NCBI RefSeq assembly: GCF_022678625.1
Contig: NZ_JALBYQ010000004.1
Coordinates: 310,001 to 374,000 of the forward strand
From: Aliiroseovarius subalbicans
GTDB lineage: Bacteria > Pseudomonadota > Alphaproteobacteria > Rhodobacterales > Rhodobacteraceae
DNA: 64,000 nucleotides
Reading direction: 5' to 3'
Below are positions 51,149 through 60,674 of this stretch, one piece after another. Numbering within the stretch: the first letter of the stretch is position 1; each line of letters starts with the position of its first letter. The position numbers and the translations under genes are program-made. A model generated the notes under the pieces. That model ran no database searches and was not told where the DNA came from. It saw nothing but the letters and a program-made list of their open reading frames with translations.

Positions 51149-51231
51149 GAGGGGCCTCCTGTGGACCGCGGCTTTCTGAAAGCCCAATGTGGCAGCCAGA
51201 TGCAGGTTGGTAAAGGGTGGGCATAAGAGCC

Positions 51232-51259
51232 TTGACTCCCCGTCCTTCACCGCTATAAG
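51232..51259 (+). promoter_or_regulatory. Sigma70-type promoter of rpsD
   Basis: TTGACT (51232-51237) and TATAAG (51254-51259) are separated by 16 bases. Both hexamers match the housekeeping consensus in four or five positions. The expected start of transcription is near 51266, giving a leader of about 100 bases before the rpsD GTG. Confidence 0.78.
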
Positions 51260-51280
51260 CGCGGCTTCATTGGTGTTGGT

Positions 51281-51300
51281 GGCTCCCGCAAGGGAACGCC
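51281..51300 (+). promoter_or_regulatory. Hairpin in the rpsD leader
   Basis: GGC-TCCC (51281-51287) pairs with GGGA-GCC (51292-51295 and 51298-51300) around a GCAA tetraloop, with a two-base bulge. A second small stem CGG/CCG (51309-51320) follows. S4 represses its own synthesis by binding leader RNA in several bacteria, so this is a candidate autoregulatory structure; that is inference. Confidence 0.4.
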
Positions 51301-51365
51301 TGTCACGTCGGCAAATACCGGCGAGAGGACAACGCCCTTCGAAACCTGAACGAAGGAGATCAGCC

Positions 51366-51986
51366 GTGACCAAACGCACGTCTGCCAAGTACAAAATTGA
51401 CCGCCGGATGGGTGAAAACATCTGGGGTCGTCCGAAATCCCCCGTCAACCGTCGTGAATATGGCCCCGGCCAGCACGGTCAGCGCCGCAAGGGCAAGCTG
51501 TCGGACTTCGGTCTGCAGCTGCGCGCCAAGCAGAAGCTGAAGGGCTACTACGGCGACCTGACGGAAAAGCAATTCCGCCGCATCTATGGTGAAGCCGAGC
51601 GCGTCAAAGGCGACACCGGTGAAAACCTGATCGGTCTGCTGGAGCGTCGCCTGGACGCCGTTGTCTACCGCGCCAAGTTCGTGCCGACCGTGTTCGCTGC
51701 GCGTCAGTTCGTGAACCACGGCCACGTGAAAGTGAACGGCAAGCGGGTCAACATCCCCTCCTACCGCGTGAAGGAAGGCGACGTGATCGAAGTTCGTGAT
51801 CGTTCCAAGCAGCTGGCTGTCGTGATCGAAGCCGTGGCGCTGGCCGAGCGTGATGTGCCGGACTACATCGACGTCGACCACTCGAAAATGACCGCCACCT
51901 TCACCCGCACGCCCACCCTGGGCGACGTGCCGTACCCGGTGATGATGGAACCGAACCTGGTCGTCGAATTCTACGCGAAGAACTAA
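51366..51986 (+). CDS. rpsD: 30S ribosomal protein S4
   Basis: This 206-residue primary 16S rRNA-binding protein has the N-terminal domain with [19 protein letters not shown] and the S4 RNA-binding domain (about 94-155: [20 protein letters not shown]). It starts with GTG at 51366 after GAAGGAG; the longer frame from 51189 would include the promoter. The gene stands alone, not in the alpha operon, with its own promoter and terminator. Confidence 0.97.
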   Translation: MTKRTSAKYKIDRRMGENIWGRPKSPVNRREYGPGQHGQRRKGKLSDFGLQLRAKQKLKGYYGDLTEKQFRRIYGEAERVKGDTGENLIGLLERRLDAVVYRAKFVPTVFAARQFVNHGHVKVNGKRVNIPSYRVKEGDVIEVRDRSKQLAVVIEAVALAERDVPDYIDVDHSKMTATFTRTPTLGDVPYPVMMEPNLVVEFYAKN

Positions 51987-52010
51987 GCGTCTTCGCCTGC
52001 GAGATTTGCG

Positions 52011-52038
52011 AAAGGGCTGCCTTCGGGCGGCCCTTTTT
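52011..52038 (+). terminator. Intrinsic terminator of rpsD
   Basis: AAAGGGC (52011-52017) and GCCCTTT (52030-52036) form a perfect stem, extended inward by TGC/GCG-type pairs around a CTTCGG loop, and followed by TTTTT. It lies 24 bases after the rpsD stop. Confidence 0.92.
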
Positions 52039-52046
52039 GCGTTTCC

Positions 52047-52826
52047 CTACCCGGTGCGACCGTAAAAAGTCATCCGGGCCTCTTCCGACAGCGCCACGCC
52101 GGGTTGGCCGTTATAGGCCAGAACCGCCAGCATCCGGGTGCGGTCGCCTTCGTTCGGGGCAACTCGGTGCATCGAATTTCGGCCGCGGAAAAAGACCAGG
52201 GTGCCCGCGTCCACGTTCAGCTCCTGAACCGGGGTTTGGCCGTCCAGAATGCCTTCGACGGCATCAAAGTTCATCTCGCCCGCGTCCGCGTCGCGCACTC
52301 CAGTGACATATTCAAACTGCCCGCCCTGTTCCGGCGGCTGCACCATCAGGGTGATCGAAAAGGACGAATTGTCGAAATGCCAACCCAGCTCTTGCCCCTT
52401 TTCGGCGAAATGCAGGTTGATCGACGACAAGGGGTCTGCGTATTCGAAAAGCTCTTCTTCCCCCAGCACCGCACACAGAAAATCGCGAAACTCCGGTGCG
52501 TCATACAGCGTTCTGAGCGCCGAGGTTTCTGGCACGCGGTCATCGGTCAGGCAGCCCTTTGAGCTGGTCACCAGCCTGTTGCGCGGGTGATCTTTGGCAA
52601 ACGCCGGATCGGGGCGGCTGAGGTAGACCGTGTGTTGTTCGGTCTTCGCATAGACATCCGCGCGCCGGGCCAGCCCTTCGTCGCGCACTGAATTGATCGC
52701 GGCCTTGGTGGCAAAACCTGGCATGACCAGCACGCCCTCGACATCGAACGCCTTGCGGCAGCTTGTGCGAAAATCCGGGTCGGAAATGGGGAAGTTTGCA
52801 AGGTCGACGATCTGGTCAAGGCGCAT
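52047..52826 (-). CDS. 2-oxoglutarate/Fe(II)-dependent oxygenase (HalD/ArpA-like)
   Basis: This 259-residue enzyme has the facial triad H150-x-D152 ... H220 (in GWHFDNSS and SMHRVAP) and R231 for 2-oxoglutarate binding. The aspartate marks it as a hydroxylase rather than a halogenase, since related BesD-type halogenases have glycine there. Its closest look is the group acting on free amino acids and similar small molecules. The ATG at 52826 follows GGAGGA; frames to 52922 lack support. It lies in line with the lrp gene, 67 bases downstream of it, and next to a class V PLP enzyme. Confidence 0.8.
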   Translation of the reverse strand: MRLDQIVDLANFPISDPDFRTSCRKAFDVEGVLVMPGFATKAAINSVRDEGLARRADVYAKTEQHTVYLSRPDPAFAKDHPRNRLVTSSKGCLTDDRVPETSALRTLYDAPEFRDFLCAVLGEEELFEYADPLSSINLHFAEKGQELGWHFDNSSFSITLMVQPPEQGGQFEYVTGVRDADAGEMNFDAVEGILDGQTPVQELNVDAGTLVFFRGRNSMHRVAPNEGDRTRMLAVLAYNGQPGVALSEEARMTFYGRTG

Positions 52827-52893
52827 GGCATCCTCCGGCGGCATTAAGCGTGTCGGGCGAACGAAACCGCATTCCGGGTCGGTCGGCAAGGGG

Positions 52894-53355
52894 CTAAAGG
52901 GGCAGGGGGCGGTTTTCGGCAATCGCTTCCATCGCGAAATAGCTGGTAACGCTGTCCAGTTCGACGCCCTCGATCAGCCGTTGATAGACCCGGTCATAGC
53001 TGCCCATGTCCTGCGTCACGACCTTCAACTGGTAGTCATAATCGCCCCCGATCCGGTGGAAATCGACAACCTCGGGAATGGTCAGAACGTGGCGGCGAAA
53101 GGTGGTCAGCCATTCGGCCGAATGGTGGCGGGTGCGCAGCATCACGAAGACCACCAGATCCAGCCCCAGTGCCTGACGGTTCACCTGCGCACGCGATCCC
53201 TGCAAGATCCCTTGGGCGGTCAGCGCCTGCAACCGGCGCCAGCAGGCGTTTTGCGACAGGCCGACACGGTCCGCCAGTTCGCGCTGTGACAGGCTTGCGT
53301 CCTTTTGCAGTTCGGCCAGAAGAGCGCGGTCGATATGATCTGGATTTTTACTCAT
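52894..53355 (-). CDS. Lrp/AsnC-family transcriptional regulator
   Basis: This 153-residue regulator has a winged helix-turn-helix (about 5-60: LSQRELADRVGLSQNACWRRL) and a C-terminal RAM/AsnC effector domain (about 68-145), where GDYDYQLKVVTQDMGSYDRV is typical. It probably senses an amino acid and controls the divergent class V enzyme gene, the two starts being 97 bases apart. The 2OG oxygenase gene downstream is probably in the same transcript. Confidence 0.9.
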   Translation of the reverse strand: MSKNPDHIDRALLAELQKDASLSQRELADRVGLSQNACWRRLQALTAQGILQGSRAQVNRQALGLDLVVFVMLRTRHHSAEWLTTFRRHVLTIPEVVDFHRIGGDYDYQLKVVTQDMGSYDRVYQRLIEGVELDSVTSYFAMEAIAENRPLPL

Positions 53356-53452
53356 GCATCGATCGTATGACACAAAAAGAGGCAAAAGTCAGGGTAAAAA
53401 GGTGGAATTTTCGCGGGCCGCTTGTGTCACTTTGCAAGAAAGGAGACACCAC

Positions 53453-54871
53453 ATGACCCTCGCCGCCTTTCGCACCGCGCTTGCGACCGAAACCGCCCTT
53501 GACGACCTAGCCGCCGGGCTGATCGGCGAAGGCGTGATGATCCCCGGCCCTCAAGGTGATGTGCCCTTGGTCTATGCCGACTATGTCGCCTCGGGCCGCG
53601 CCCTGCGACAGGTCGAGGGCTTCATCGCCACCGAAGTTCTGCCGTATTACGCCAATTCGCACACCGAGGCATCTTATTGCGGGGCGTTGATTACACAGAT
53701 GCGGGCCGAGGCACGGGCCGAGATCGCCCGTCTGGTCGGTGCAACCGAGGCGCATGAGGTGATCTTTGCGGGCTCGGGCGCCACTGCAGGGCTGAACCGC
53801 CTGGTGCATCTTCTGGGCGTCGAGGGGGCGCGCAAGCCTGTGGTTTTCATCGGGCCGTATGAACATCACTCCAACATCCTACCCTGGCGCGAAAGCCGGG
53901 CCGAGGTGATCGAAATCCCCGAAGGCCCCGATGGAGGCCCGGATCTGGCGGTGCTTGAGGCCGCTCTAGTGGCGCATGCGGACGCCGACCTGAAGATCGG
54001 AAGCTTTTCGGCCGCGTCGAACGTGACCGGGGTGGTGACCGACCCGGCACCGGTTCTGGCCGTGCTCAAGGCGCATGACGCGGTGTCGGTATGGGATTAT
54101 GCGGGCGGCGGGCCGTATCTGCCGATCAACATGGCTACCGGTATGGATGCCATCGTCGTGTCACCACACAAGTTTCCCGGCGGGCCGGGGGCGTCGGGCG
54201 TGTTCGTTGTGAACCGCGCGGTTGTGCGCCAGACCTGCCCCAGCTGGCCGGGTGGCGGCACGGTCAGCTTCGTGTCGCCGTGGCGGCATGACTATATCGA
54301 CGACCTGGCGGCACGCGAAGAGGCCGGCACGCCGAACGTGATCGGCGACATCCGCGCCGCATTGGCCTTTTTGGTGAAAGACGCGGTTGGCGACGCCGAG
54401 ATTGCCCGCCGCGAGGCACGGTTCAACGACATGGCGCTGGCCGCCTGGGGCGCCAACCCGCAGATGACAATTCTGGGCGCGGCGCAGGGGCATCGCCTGC
54501 CGATCTTTTCGTTGCTGGTGCGCGACCAGCGTGGTGCGCCGGTGTCGCCGCAACTGTTCACCCGGCTGCTGAGCGACATCTATGGCATCCAGGCGCGGGG
54601 CGGCTGTGCCTGCGCGGGCCCCTATGGTCACCGGCTTCTGGGCATCGGGCGTGAGGAGAGCGAGGCCATTCACACCGCTCTAGCCGCCGGTGAGATGGTC
54701 GAAAAACCGGGCTGGACCCGGCTCAATTTCAGTTATCTGATGGATGAGGAGCGGGTGCGCTATATCCTCGACAGTGTGACCGCGCTGATCCGCGATCTGG
54801 ACCGCTGGACGCCACTTTACGACTTCGATCCGGCCACCGGGCAATATGCGCAGGGCAAAACCGCAGCTTGA
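53453..54871 (+). CDS. Aminotransferase class V-fold PLP enzyme (cysteine-desulfurase-like)
   Basis: This 472-residue fold-type I PLP enzyme has D215 in VWDYAGGGPY and the Schiff-base lysine K240 in VSPHKFPGG. The substrate-pocket histidine region YEHHSNILPW is present. A cysteine-rich loop GGCACAGPYGH aligns with the desulfurase catalytic-cysteine region. True SufS/CsdA enzymes are about 400-410 residues; the extra length is in the C-terminal domain. Reaction may be desulfuration, deselenation or amino-acid lyase chemistry. The gene is divergent from an Lrp regulator, and the ATG follows AAAGGAG. Confidence 0.82.
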   Translation: MTLAAFRTALATETALDDLAAGLIGEGVMIPGPQGDVPLVYADYVASGRALRQVEGFIATEVLPYYANSHTEASYCGALITQMRAEARAEIARLVGATEAHEVIFAGSGATAGLNRLVHLLGVEGARKPVVFIGPYEHHSNILPWRESRAEVIEIPEGPDGGPDLAVLEAALVAHADADLKIGSFSAASNVTGVVTDPAPVLAVLKAHDAVSVWDYAGGGPYLPINMATGMDAIVVSPHKFPGGPGASGVFVVNRAVVRQTCPSWPGGGTVSFVSPWRHDYIDDLAAREEAGTPNVIGDIRAALAFLVKDAVGDAEIARREARFNDMALAAWGANPQMTILGAAQGHRLPIFSLLVRDQRGAPVSPQLFTRLLSDIYGIQARGGCACAGPYGHRLLGIGREESEAIHTALAAGEMVEKPGWTRLNFSYLMDEERVRYILDSVTALIRDLDRWTPLYDFDPATGQYAQGKTAA

Positions 54872-54979
54872 CCTGCGCCCGAAACCCCACAACCCGCATC
54901 TATCGCAGCACGAGGGAGTTTCACGCTTTTCCCACGCGGTTCCGGTCTGTATGACGGGCGCCATCAAGGAGCCCTGACG

Positions 54980-56065
54980 ATGACGAAGATCCAGCCACAG
55001 CCCGGCATTCTGGACATCGCCCCCTATGTCGGGGGTCAATCCAAGATCGACGGCGTGACCGAGGTGGTCAAGCTCAGCTCGAACGAGAACCCGTTCGGCC
55101 CCAGTGACAAGGCGATCGAGGCTTTCCGCCGGGCGGGCCACGACCTGCATCGGTATCCCGGCACCGACCACCGCGCGCTGCGCGAGGCGATTGGTGACGT
55201 GCACGCCCTGGACCCGGCGCGCATCATTTGCGGTGTTGGGTCGGATGAGATCATCACCTTCCTGTGTCAAGCCTATGCCGGTCCGGGGGATGAGGTCATC
55301 CACACCGAACACGGCTTTTCGATGTATCGGATTTCCACCCTGGCTGCGGGCGCGACCCCGGTTCAGGTGCCGGAAACCGACCGCGTGGTCGATGTCGATG
55401 CGATCCTGGCGGGCTGCACGGATCGCACCCGGTTGGTGTTCATCGCCAACCCCGGCAACCCGACCGGCACGATGGTCAGCGAGCGTGAGCTGCGTCGCCT
55501 GGCGCGGTCCTTGCCCGAGCGGGCTCTTCTGGTACTGGATGGCGCCTATGCTGAGTTTGTCGACGGGTTCGACGGTGGCGCGGCCCTTGTCAAACCGCGC
55601 GGTAACGTGGTGATGACGCGCACCTTTTCCAAGCTATACGGGCTGGGCGGGCTGCGCGTGGGCTGGGGCTATGGCCCGACCGATGTGATCGACGCGCTGA
55701 ACCGCATTCGCGGACCGTTCAACCTGTCCGAACCACAGCTGGCCACCGCCGAGGCGGCGCTGCGGGATCGCGCTTTCGCACAGAAATGCTTCTCGGAAAA
55801 CGCCCGCCTGCGCGTTTGGCTGCGTGACGCGCTGATCGAACAGGGGCTGGAGGTGGACGAGAGCCATGCCAATTTCGTACTGGCGCGTTTTGCCGACGCG
55901 GCCGAGGCCGAAGCCTGCGACGAGTTTTTGAAAAGTCAGGGCCTTCTGGTGCGCCGGGTGGGCGGCTATGGCTTCCCCAACGCGTTGCGCATCACCGTGG
56001 GCGATGAAAGCGGATGCCGCCGGGTCGTGCATGCGATCGGCCAGTTCAAAGGGGTAGGGGGGTGA
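54980..56065 (+). CDS. hisC: Histidinol-phosphate/aromatic aminotransferase
   Basis: This 361-residue class I/II PLP aminotransferase has [10 protein letters not shown] (33-42), the PLP aspartate region [10 protein letters not shown] and the Schiff-base lysine K218 in [12 protein letters not shown]. It follows AAGGAG. Because it overlaps tyrA (GTGA), it may serve as the aromatic aminotransferase of phenylalanine/tyrosine synthesis as well as, or instead of, histidine synthesis; HisC paralogues with tyrA do this in several alphaproteobacteria. Sequence alone does not decide between the two. Confidence 0.88.
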   Translation: MTKIQPQPGILDIAPYVGGQSKIDGVTEVVKLSSNENPFGPSDKAIEAFRRAGHDLHRYPGTDHRALREAIGDVHALDPARIICGVGSDEIITFLCQAYAGPGDEVIHTEHGFSMYRISTLAAGATPVQVPETDRVVDVDAILAGCTDRTRLVFIANPGNPTGTMVSERELRRLARSLPERALLVLDGAYAEFVDGFDGGAALVKPRGNVVMTRTFSKLYGLGGLRVGWGYGPTDVIDALNRIRGPFNLSEPQLATAEAALRDRAFAQKCFSENARLRVWLRDALIEQGLEVDESHANFVLARFADAAEAEACDEFLKSQGLLVRRVGGYGFPNALRITVGDESGCRRVVHAIGQFKGVGG

Positions 56066-56982
56066 GCGTGGTCTACAATCGTGTGGCCCTGATCGGGCTG
56101 GGTCTGATCGCGGGCTCGATGTCACTGGCGATGCGTCGCACCGGGCTGGCGGGCGAAATCGTCGGCACCGCGCGGTCTGCCGACACCCGCGACGTGGCGC
56201 GCGAAATCGGCTTGGTGGACCGCGTGGTCGATACCGCCGCCGAGGCGGTTGTGGGCGCCGATCTGGTCGTGCTTGCCGTTCCTGTGGGCGCGATGGAGGC
56301 GGTCAGCAAGGAGATCGCCCCGCACCTTGCGCCGGGCGCCACCGTGACCGACGTGGGGTCGGTCAAACGCGCGGTGATCGACGCGGTTGGCCCGCAAATC
56401 CCCGACGGCGTGCATTTCATTCCCGGTCACCCGCTGGCAGGCACGGAGCATTCCGGCCCGCGTTCGGGCTTTGCCGAGCTGTTCGACAACCGCTGGTGCC
56501 TTCTGGTGCCGACCCCCGGCACCGATCCCGCCGCAACCGCCCGCCTGCGCGCGCTGTGGGAAGGCATGGGGTCCAATGTCGATGAGATGGACGCCGATCA
56601 CCACGACCTGGTGCTGGCGGTGACCAGTCACACGCCACACCTGATCGCCTATACGATGGTGGGCGTTGCCGACGATCTGCGCCGGGTGACGGACAGCGAA
56701 GTCATCAAGTATTCCGCCGCCGGGTTTCGCGATTTCACCCGGATTGCGGCCAGTGATCCGACGATGTGGCGCGACGTGTTTCTGAACAACAAGGACGCGA
56801 CCTTGGAAATTCTGGGCCGTTTCACCGAAGAGCTGTTTGCGCTGCAACGCGCGATTCGCACCGGGGATGGCGACGCGTTGCACGATTATTTCACCCACAC
56901 CCGCGCGATCCGCCGCAGCATTATCGAAGCCGGGCAGGACACGGACGAACCCGATTTCGGCCGGGGGAGTAAGGCGGAGTGA
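56062..56982 (+). CDS. tyrA: Prephenate/arogenate dehydrogenase
   Basis: This 306-residue NAD(P)-dependent dehydrogenase has the N-terminal Rossmann motif GLGLIAGS (9-16), [16 protein letters not shown] for prephenate binding and a helical C-terminal dimerisation domain from about 170. It has no ACT or chorismate mutase domain. It begins with GTG in a four-base overlap with hisC and ends in a GTGA overlap with the next gene. Confidence 0.92.
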   Translation: MSVVYNRVALIGLGLIAGSMSLAMRRTGLAGEIVGTARSADTRDVAREIGLVDRVVDTAAEAVVGADLVVLAVPVGAMEAVSKEIAPHLAPGATVTDVGSVKRAVIDAVGPQIPDGVHFIPGHPLAGTEHSGPRSGFAELFDNRWCLLVPTPGTDPAATARLRALWEGMGSNVDEMDADHHDLVLAVTSHTPHLIAYTMVGVADDLRRVTDSEVIKYSAAGFRDFTRIAASDPTMWRDVFLNNKDATLEILGRFTEELFALQRAIRTGDGDALHDYFTHTRAIRRSIIEAGQDTDEPDFGRGSKAE

Positions 56983-57812
56983 CCCGACTTTGGGTCATCG
57001 GTCTGGCGCTGGCGCTGGCGATGCCGGCCTTTGCGAACGCGCCGCGCACCTCGCTGCACCCGGTGCCGCGCCCCGGTGCGCAGGCAGCACCTTCGGTGAC
57101 CACCGCTGCCGCAATCACCACGTCCCGCCGTCCGATCCGGCGCCCCAATGTGGCGCCTGTTGCCACGCCCGTTGCCACCCCCGTGGTCACGCTGGCCGCC
57201 GTGGCGAGGTCTCCGCGTCCGATGAAACGCCCGGCAAATATGGCCCGTGCACGCAGCAGTGCCGCGCAACCGGTGCGCGCCTCTGCGCGTGGCTCGATTT
57301 GTGGTGTGCGCCAGATCCAGGGGCAGGATATCGCCCGCGTGCCCGGCAAGATTTCGGGCTGCGGCATTGCCAACCCGGTGCGTGTCACCTCGGTCGCAGG
57401 CGTGCCCCTGTCACAGGCGGCGGTGATGGATTGCGGCACGGCGAAGGCTTTGAACAGCTGGGTTGAACGCGGGGTGAAACCTGCGGTCGGCCGGCTGGGG
57501 GGCGGCGTGGCGCGGGTGAACGTGATCGCGCATTACGCCTGCCGGACCCGCAACAACAAACCCGGTGGAAAGATCAGCGAACACGGCAAAGGCCGCGCGG
57601 TGGACATCTCAGGCGTGACGTTGAAGAACGGCGCGACGCTGGGGGTGCTGAAAGGCTGGCGCGACCCGGTGCAAGGCAAGGTTCTGAAGGCGATGCATGC
57701 GGCGGCCTGCGGGCCGTTCGGCACCGTGCTGGGGCCGAATGCGGACCGGTATCACCAGGACCATCTGCACCTGGACACCGCACGCTATCGCAGCGGATCC
57801 TATTGTCGATAA
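56979..57812 (+). CDS. Extensin-like C-terminal domain protein (LAS-type peptidase fold)
   Basis: This 277-residue exported protein has a signal peptide (1-19) and a Pro/Arg/Val/Ala-rich linker (20-105) with repeated R-P-R/P-M-K-R-P units. A C-terminal extensin-like domain (about 110-277) contains SEHGKGRAVDIS and YHQDHLHLD, the histidine/aspartate metal ligands of the LAS/D-Ala-D-Ala peptidase fold. It probably binds or cuts peptidoglycan. The GTG start overlaps tyrA, an unexpected partner, with AAGGCGGA as ribosome-binding site. Confidence 0.85.
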   Translation: MTRLWVIGLALALAMPAFANAPRTSLHPVPRPGAQAAPSVTTAAAITTSRRPIRRPNVAPVATPVATPVVTLAAVARSPRPMKRPANMARARSSAAQPVRASARGSICGVRQIQGQDIARVPGKISGCGIANPVRVTSVAGVPLSQAAVMDCGTAKALNSWVERGVKPAVGRLGGGVARVNVIAHYACRTRNNKPGGKISEHGKGRAVDISGVTLKNGATLGVLKGWRDPVQGKVLKAMHAAACGPFGTVLGPNADRYHQDHLHLDTARYRSGSYCR

Positions 57813-57816
57813 GGCC

Positions 57817-58818
57817 CTAGCGAATGACGATGCGGGGTGCTGCCCCCACCGGGAATGGACCCAGATAGACGCGCCCGTTCTTCAGGCTCAGCGGCGCATC
57901 CAGCGTTTCGGGGTCGCCCGACAGGCCGGACAGGAAGGTCAGCGCGGAAATCACAGTGCTTTCCATCGCTGCCGGCAACAGCCCCGAGACGCGCGCGATC
58001 GCCACCATCTCGCGCCAGTTCTTTGCTTTCACCGTGATCTCTCCGGTCGGCACGCCGTCCGCGTCCACGTCCATCGCGCCAGCCATCCACAGGTCCAGAT
58101 CGCCCCAGTCGGCTTTCAACAATTGCAGATCCAGCCGGGTGACTTGGGGGCGCGCGCGTTCGATTGCGAACCGGTCCCAGGGCGCGTCGAAACTCACGGT
58201 TGCCTCGATGCTCATCCCGTCGATGACCGGTGGCAAAAGCGCGTCCTGCTCAAGGCTTTGCACGAAGGACGACGCGGGGGTGAACCCTGTGGCCGAGAAG
58301 TTCAGGTCATACGTATTCACCCCGCCCACAGCCTGCCGTGTCGCCAGCTGGGCCGCCTTGAGCGACGAGGTCCAGCCCTCGCTGGAGGCAAGCTCCATGC
58401 GCTCCATCACGATCGAGGAGCGGTTGAGCGGCAGGCTGGTGTCCACGTCCAGAACCACCGATCCGCGCATGTCGGCGGTGGTGATCTTGATCCGCTGGTT
58501 CGGCGTGGCCAGGGTTTGGGTATCGGGCCAAACGGCGATCACGTGATGCGGGCTGTAAGACAGTGACAGGATCTGAAACCAGGGTGCGGCCCAGGCCAGG
58601 CCGGTGTCCGGGTCGGCCAGTTCCAGCCCTTCGATCGTGGTGTCAAACCGGTTGGGAAACCCGTTGGTGTCCAGCGCGCTGTATTCCGCGACCCAGCCTT
58701 CGCCCTGCCGATCTGCGATCCAGGTCTTCAACGCCTTTTCCATCGCACTGGCCCCGATGAGCCAATAGGCACCCCAGATCACGGCCAGAACCGTCGCGAT
58801 AACCAACAACTTGCGCAT
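57817..58818 (-). CDS. DUF2125 domain protein
   Basis: This 333-residue protein has an N-terminal membrane helix or uncleaved signal (5-24) and a long beta-rich extracytoplasmic part, typical of DUF2125 proteins common in alphaproteobacteria. The segment LGLVGDPETLDAPLSLKNGR-like end region and GVPTGEITVKAKNWREM fit the family. Function is unknown; the fold recalls AsmA/lipid-transfer-like envelope proteins, but that is speculative. It is divergent from the ChaC gene with a 77-base gap. Confidence 0.8.
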   Translation of the reverse strand: MRKLLVIATVLAVIWGAYWLIGASAMEKALKTWIADRQGEGWVAEYSALDTNGFPNRFDTTIEGLELADPDTGLAWAAPWFQILSLSYSPHHVIAVWPDTQTLATPNQRIKITTADMRGSVVLDVDTSLPLNRSSIVMERMELASSEGWTSSLKAAQLATRQAVGGVNTYDLNFSATGFTPASSFVQSLEQDALLPPVIDGMSIEATVSFDAPWDRFAIERARPQVTRLDLQLLKADWGDLDLWMAGAMDVDADGVPTGEITVKAKNWREMVAIARVSGLLPAAMESTVISALTFLSGLSGDPETLDAPLSLKNGRVYLGPFPVGAAPRIVIR

Positions 58819-58895
58819 GGCGCCTCTTTCCTATCGTGCTTGATCGGTGTTTACAGGGGCGTGTTTAAAGCGGACGGGCAACAAGGACCAGACGG

Positions 58896-59432
58896 ATGAG
58901 CCAGCAAGACCTTTGGGTGTTCGGATACGGATCACTGATGTGGCACCCGGGATTTGCCCATGTGGAAACGACGGTCGCGACCCTGCCGGGGTATTGGCGC
59001 AGCTTCTGCATGCGCTCGATCCATCATCGCGGTAGCGTCGCGGCACCTGGGTTGGTGCTGGCGCTGGACGAACACGCCGGGGCGCAATGCCAGGGGTTGG
59101 CCTTTCGCGTCTGCCCCGACAGTCATGACGAAACCCTCAGCGCGCTGCGCGAACGCGAATTGGTGTCCTCGGCCTATCTGGAAAAAGAGCTGGAGATCAC
59201 TCTGGCCGATGGGCGCTATGTGCGCGCCGTGACTTACGTGATCGACCCGCATCACGAACAATACTGCACCCTGGAACTGGACGAACAGGCGCGGATCATT
59301 TCGACCGCCGTGGGTGGACGGGGGCCGAATGACGAATACCTCTACAACACCGCCGATCACCTGGCCGAACTGGGGATCGAGGATGGCGATCTGACCTGGT
59401 TGTCACGCGAAGTGCGCCGGCTGAACGCATAG
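58896..59432 (+). CDS. Gamma-glutamylcyclotransferase (ChaC-like)
   Basis: This 178-residue protein has the substrate-binding loop FGYGSLMW (8-15) and the catalytic-glutamate region VSSAYLEKELEI (the residue after RERELVSSAY). It contains further ChaC motifs such as YNTADHLAELGIED. ChaC enzymes release 5-oxoproline from glutathione. The ATG follows AAGGA. It may be transcribed with the stator-like pair that starts 66 bases downstream, though no functional link is obvious. Confidence 0.9.
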   Translation: MSQQDLWVFGYGSLMWHPGFAHVETTVATLPGYWRSFCMRSIHHRGSVAAPGLVLALDEHAGAQCQGLAFRVCPDSHDETLSALRERELVSSAYLEKELEITLADGRYVRAVTYVIDPHHEQYCTLELDEQARIISTAVGGRGPNDEYLYNTADHLAELGIEDGDLTWLSREVRRLNA

Positions 59433-59498
59433 GGCTTGGCAGGGCGCGCCTCTGCCCTTAACCTCACCCCAACAAGAATTGCGACAGGGGTGTCCGGG

Positions 59499-60671
59499 AT
59501 GGACCAGCCGGATCGCAGCCCACAGGGGGCCGAGCCGTTTTTCACAAGACCCAGACGTCAGATCGTTCTGATGCTGTTCGTGCTTGGCCTTGTCGGGGTC
59601 GGGGGCTTCTTCGCGCTGCCCAGCGTGATGCCGGTGTTTCTGGCGAACCTCTACCTGAACGCCTTCATCCTGTTTGTCTTCGTTATCGGGCTTCTGGCTT
59701 GTTTCTGGCAGGTTTGGCAGATCTTCACCTCGGTCGGCTGGATCGAGGGGTTTGCCGAGGAACGCACCGGGCATGATCTGACCCAGGCGCCACGTCTGCT
59801 GGCGCCACTGGCAGCCCTGCTCAGATCGCGGGGCGCACGGATGCAGATCGGCGCGGCCTCATCGCGTTCCATTCTGGATTCGGTCGCCACCCGGATCGAC
59901 GAAGCCCGCGACATCACGCGATATATCACCAACTTGTTGATATTCTTGGGCCTTCTTGGCACGTTCTTTGGCCTGGCCACGACTGTTCCTGCGGTGGTGG
60001 AAACCATCCGATCGCTCGCGCCGTCCGAGGGCGAAGGCGGCGTCGAGGTTTTCAACCGCCTGATGACCGGGCTTGAGGCGCAGCTGGGTGGCATGGGCAC
60101 GGCGTTCTCGTCCTCGCTTCTGGGGCTCGCGGGTTCACTGGTCGTGGGACTGTTGGAATTGTTCGCTGGCCACGGGCAGAACCGGTTCTACCGCGAGCTT
60201 GAGGAATGGCTGTCTACCATCACCAAACTGGGCTTTGCCCCCGGTGATGGCGAAGCCGGAGATGCCGGTATGGCCGGTGCCTTGGCCGCGCATATGTCCG
60301 AGCAAATGGACGGGCTTCAAGCGCTACTGGCCCAATCTGAAACGGCGCGTGCCGAGGTCGACGATCGTCTGGGCCGTTTGGCCGCCGGGGTTGAGACTAT
60401 GGCCAGCCGGATTGTAGATGAAAGCAGCGCCGCACCGATCCTAACCCGCATAGCCGACGGGCAGGAGCGGATGATCGCGCTGATGGAAACCCGCGAGGAA
60501 GACGGCGGCACCGGCACGGATGCCGAAAGCCGGATGCGCCTGCGTTCGATCGACGTGCAGCTTTTGCGTATTCTGGAAGAGATGTCGGCAGGGCGACAGG
60601 AAAGCCTGGCCGAACTGCGCATGGACATCGCGAAGCTGACCAAGGCGTTGCGCCAGTCCGGAAGGGGTTGA
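59499..60671 (+). CDS. MotA/TolQ/ExbB proton-channel family protein
   Basis: This 390-residue inner-membrane protein has four predicted membrane segments (about 22-44, 52-76, 142-166, 201-224). The conserved MotA/ExbB region LLGTFFGLATTVPAVVE lies in the third, and GMGTAFSSSLLGLAGSL in the fourth. A C-terminal cytoplasmic tail of about 160 residues is helical and charged. It should assemble as a pentamer around the partner encoded three bases downstream. It is not flagellar MotA, as no flagellar genes are near, and its layout recalls ZorA of Zorya. The ATG at 59499 follows AGGGG. Confidence 0.87.
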   Translation: MDQPDRSPQGAEPFFTRPRRQIVLMLFVLGLVGVGGFFALPSVMPVFLANLYLNAFILFVFVIGLLACFWQVWQIFTSVGWIEGFAEERTGHDLTQAPRLLAPLAALLRSRGARMQIGAASSRSILDSVATRIDEARDITRYITNLLIFLGLLGTFFGLATTVPAVVETIRSLAPSEGEGGVEVFNRLMTGLEAQLGGMGTAFSSSLLGLAGSLVVGLLELFAGHGQNRFYRELEEWLSTITKLGFAPGDGEAGDAGMAGALAAHMSEQMDGLQALLAQSETARAEVDDRLGRLAAGVETMASRIVDESSAAPILTRIADGQERMIALMETREEDGGTGTDAESRMRLRSIDVQLLRILEEMSAGRQESLAELRMDIAKLTKALRQSGRG

Positions 60672-60674
60672 GCC

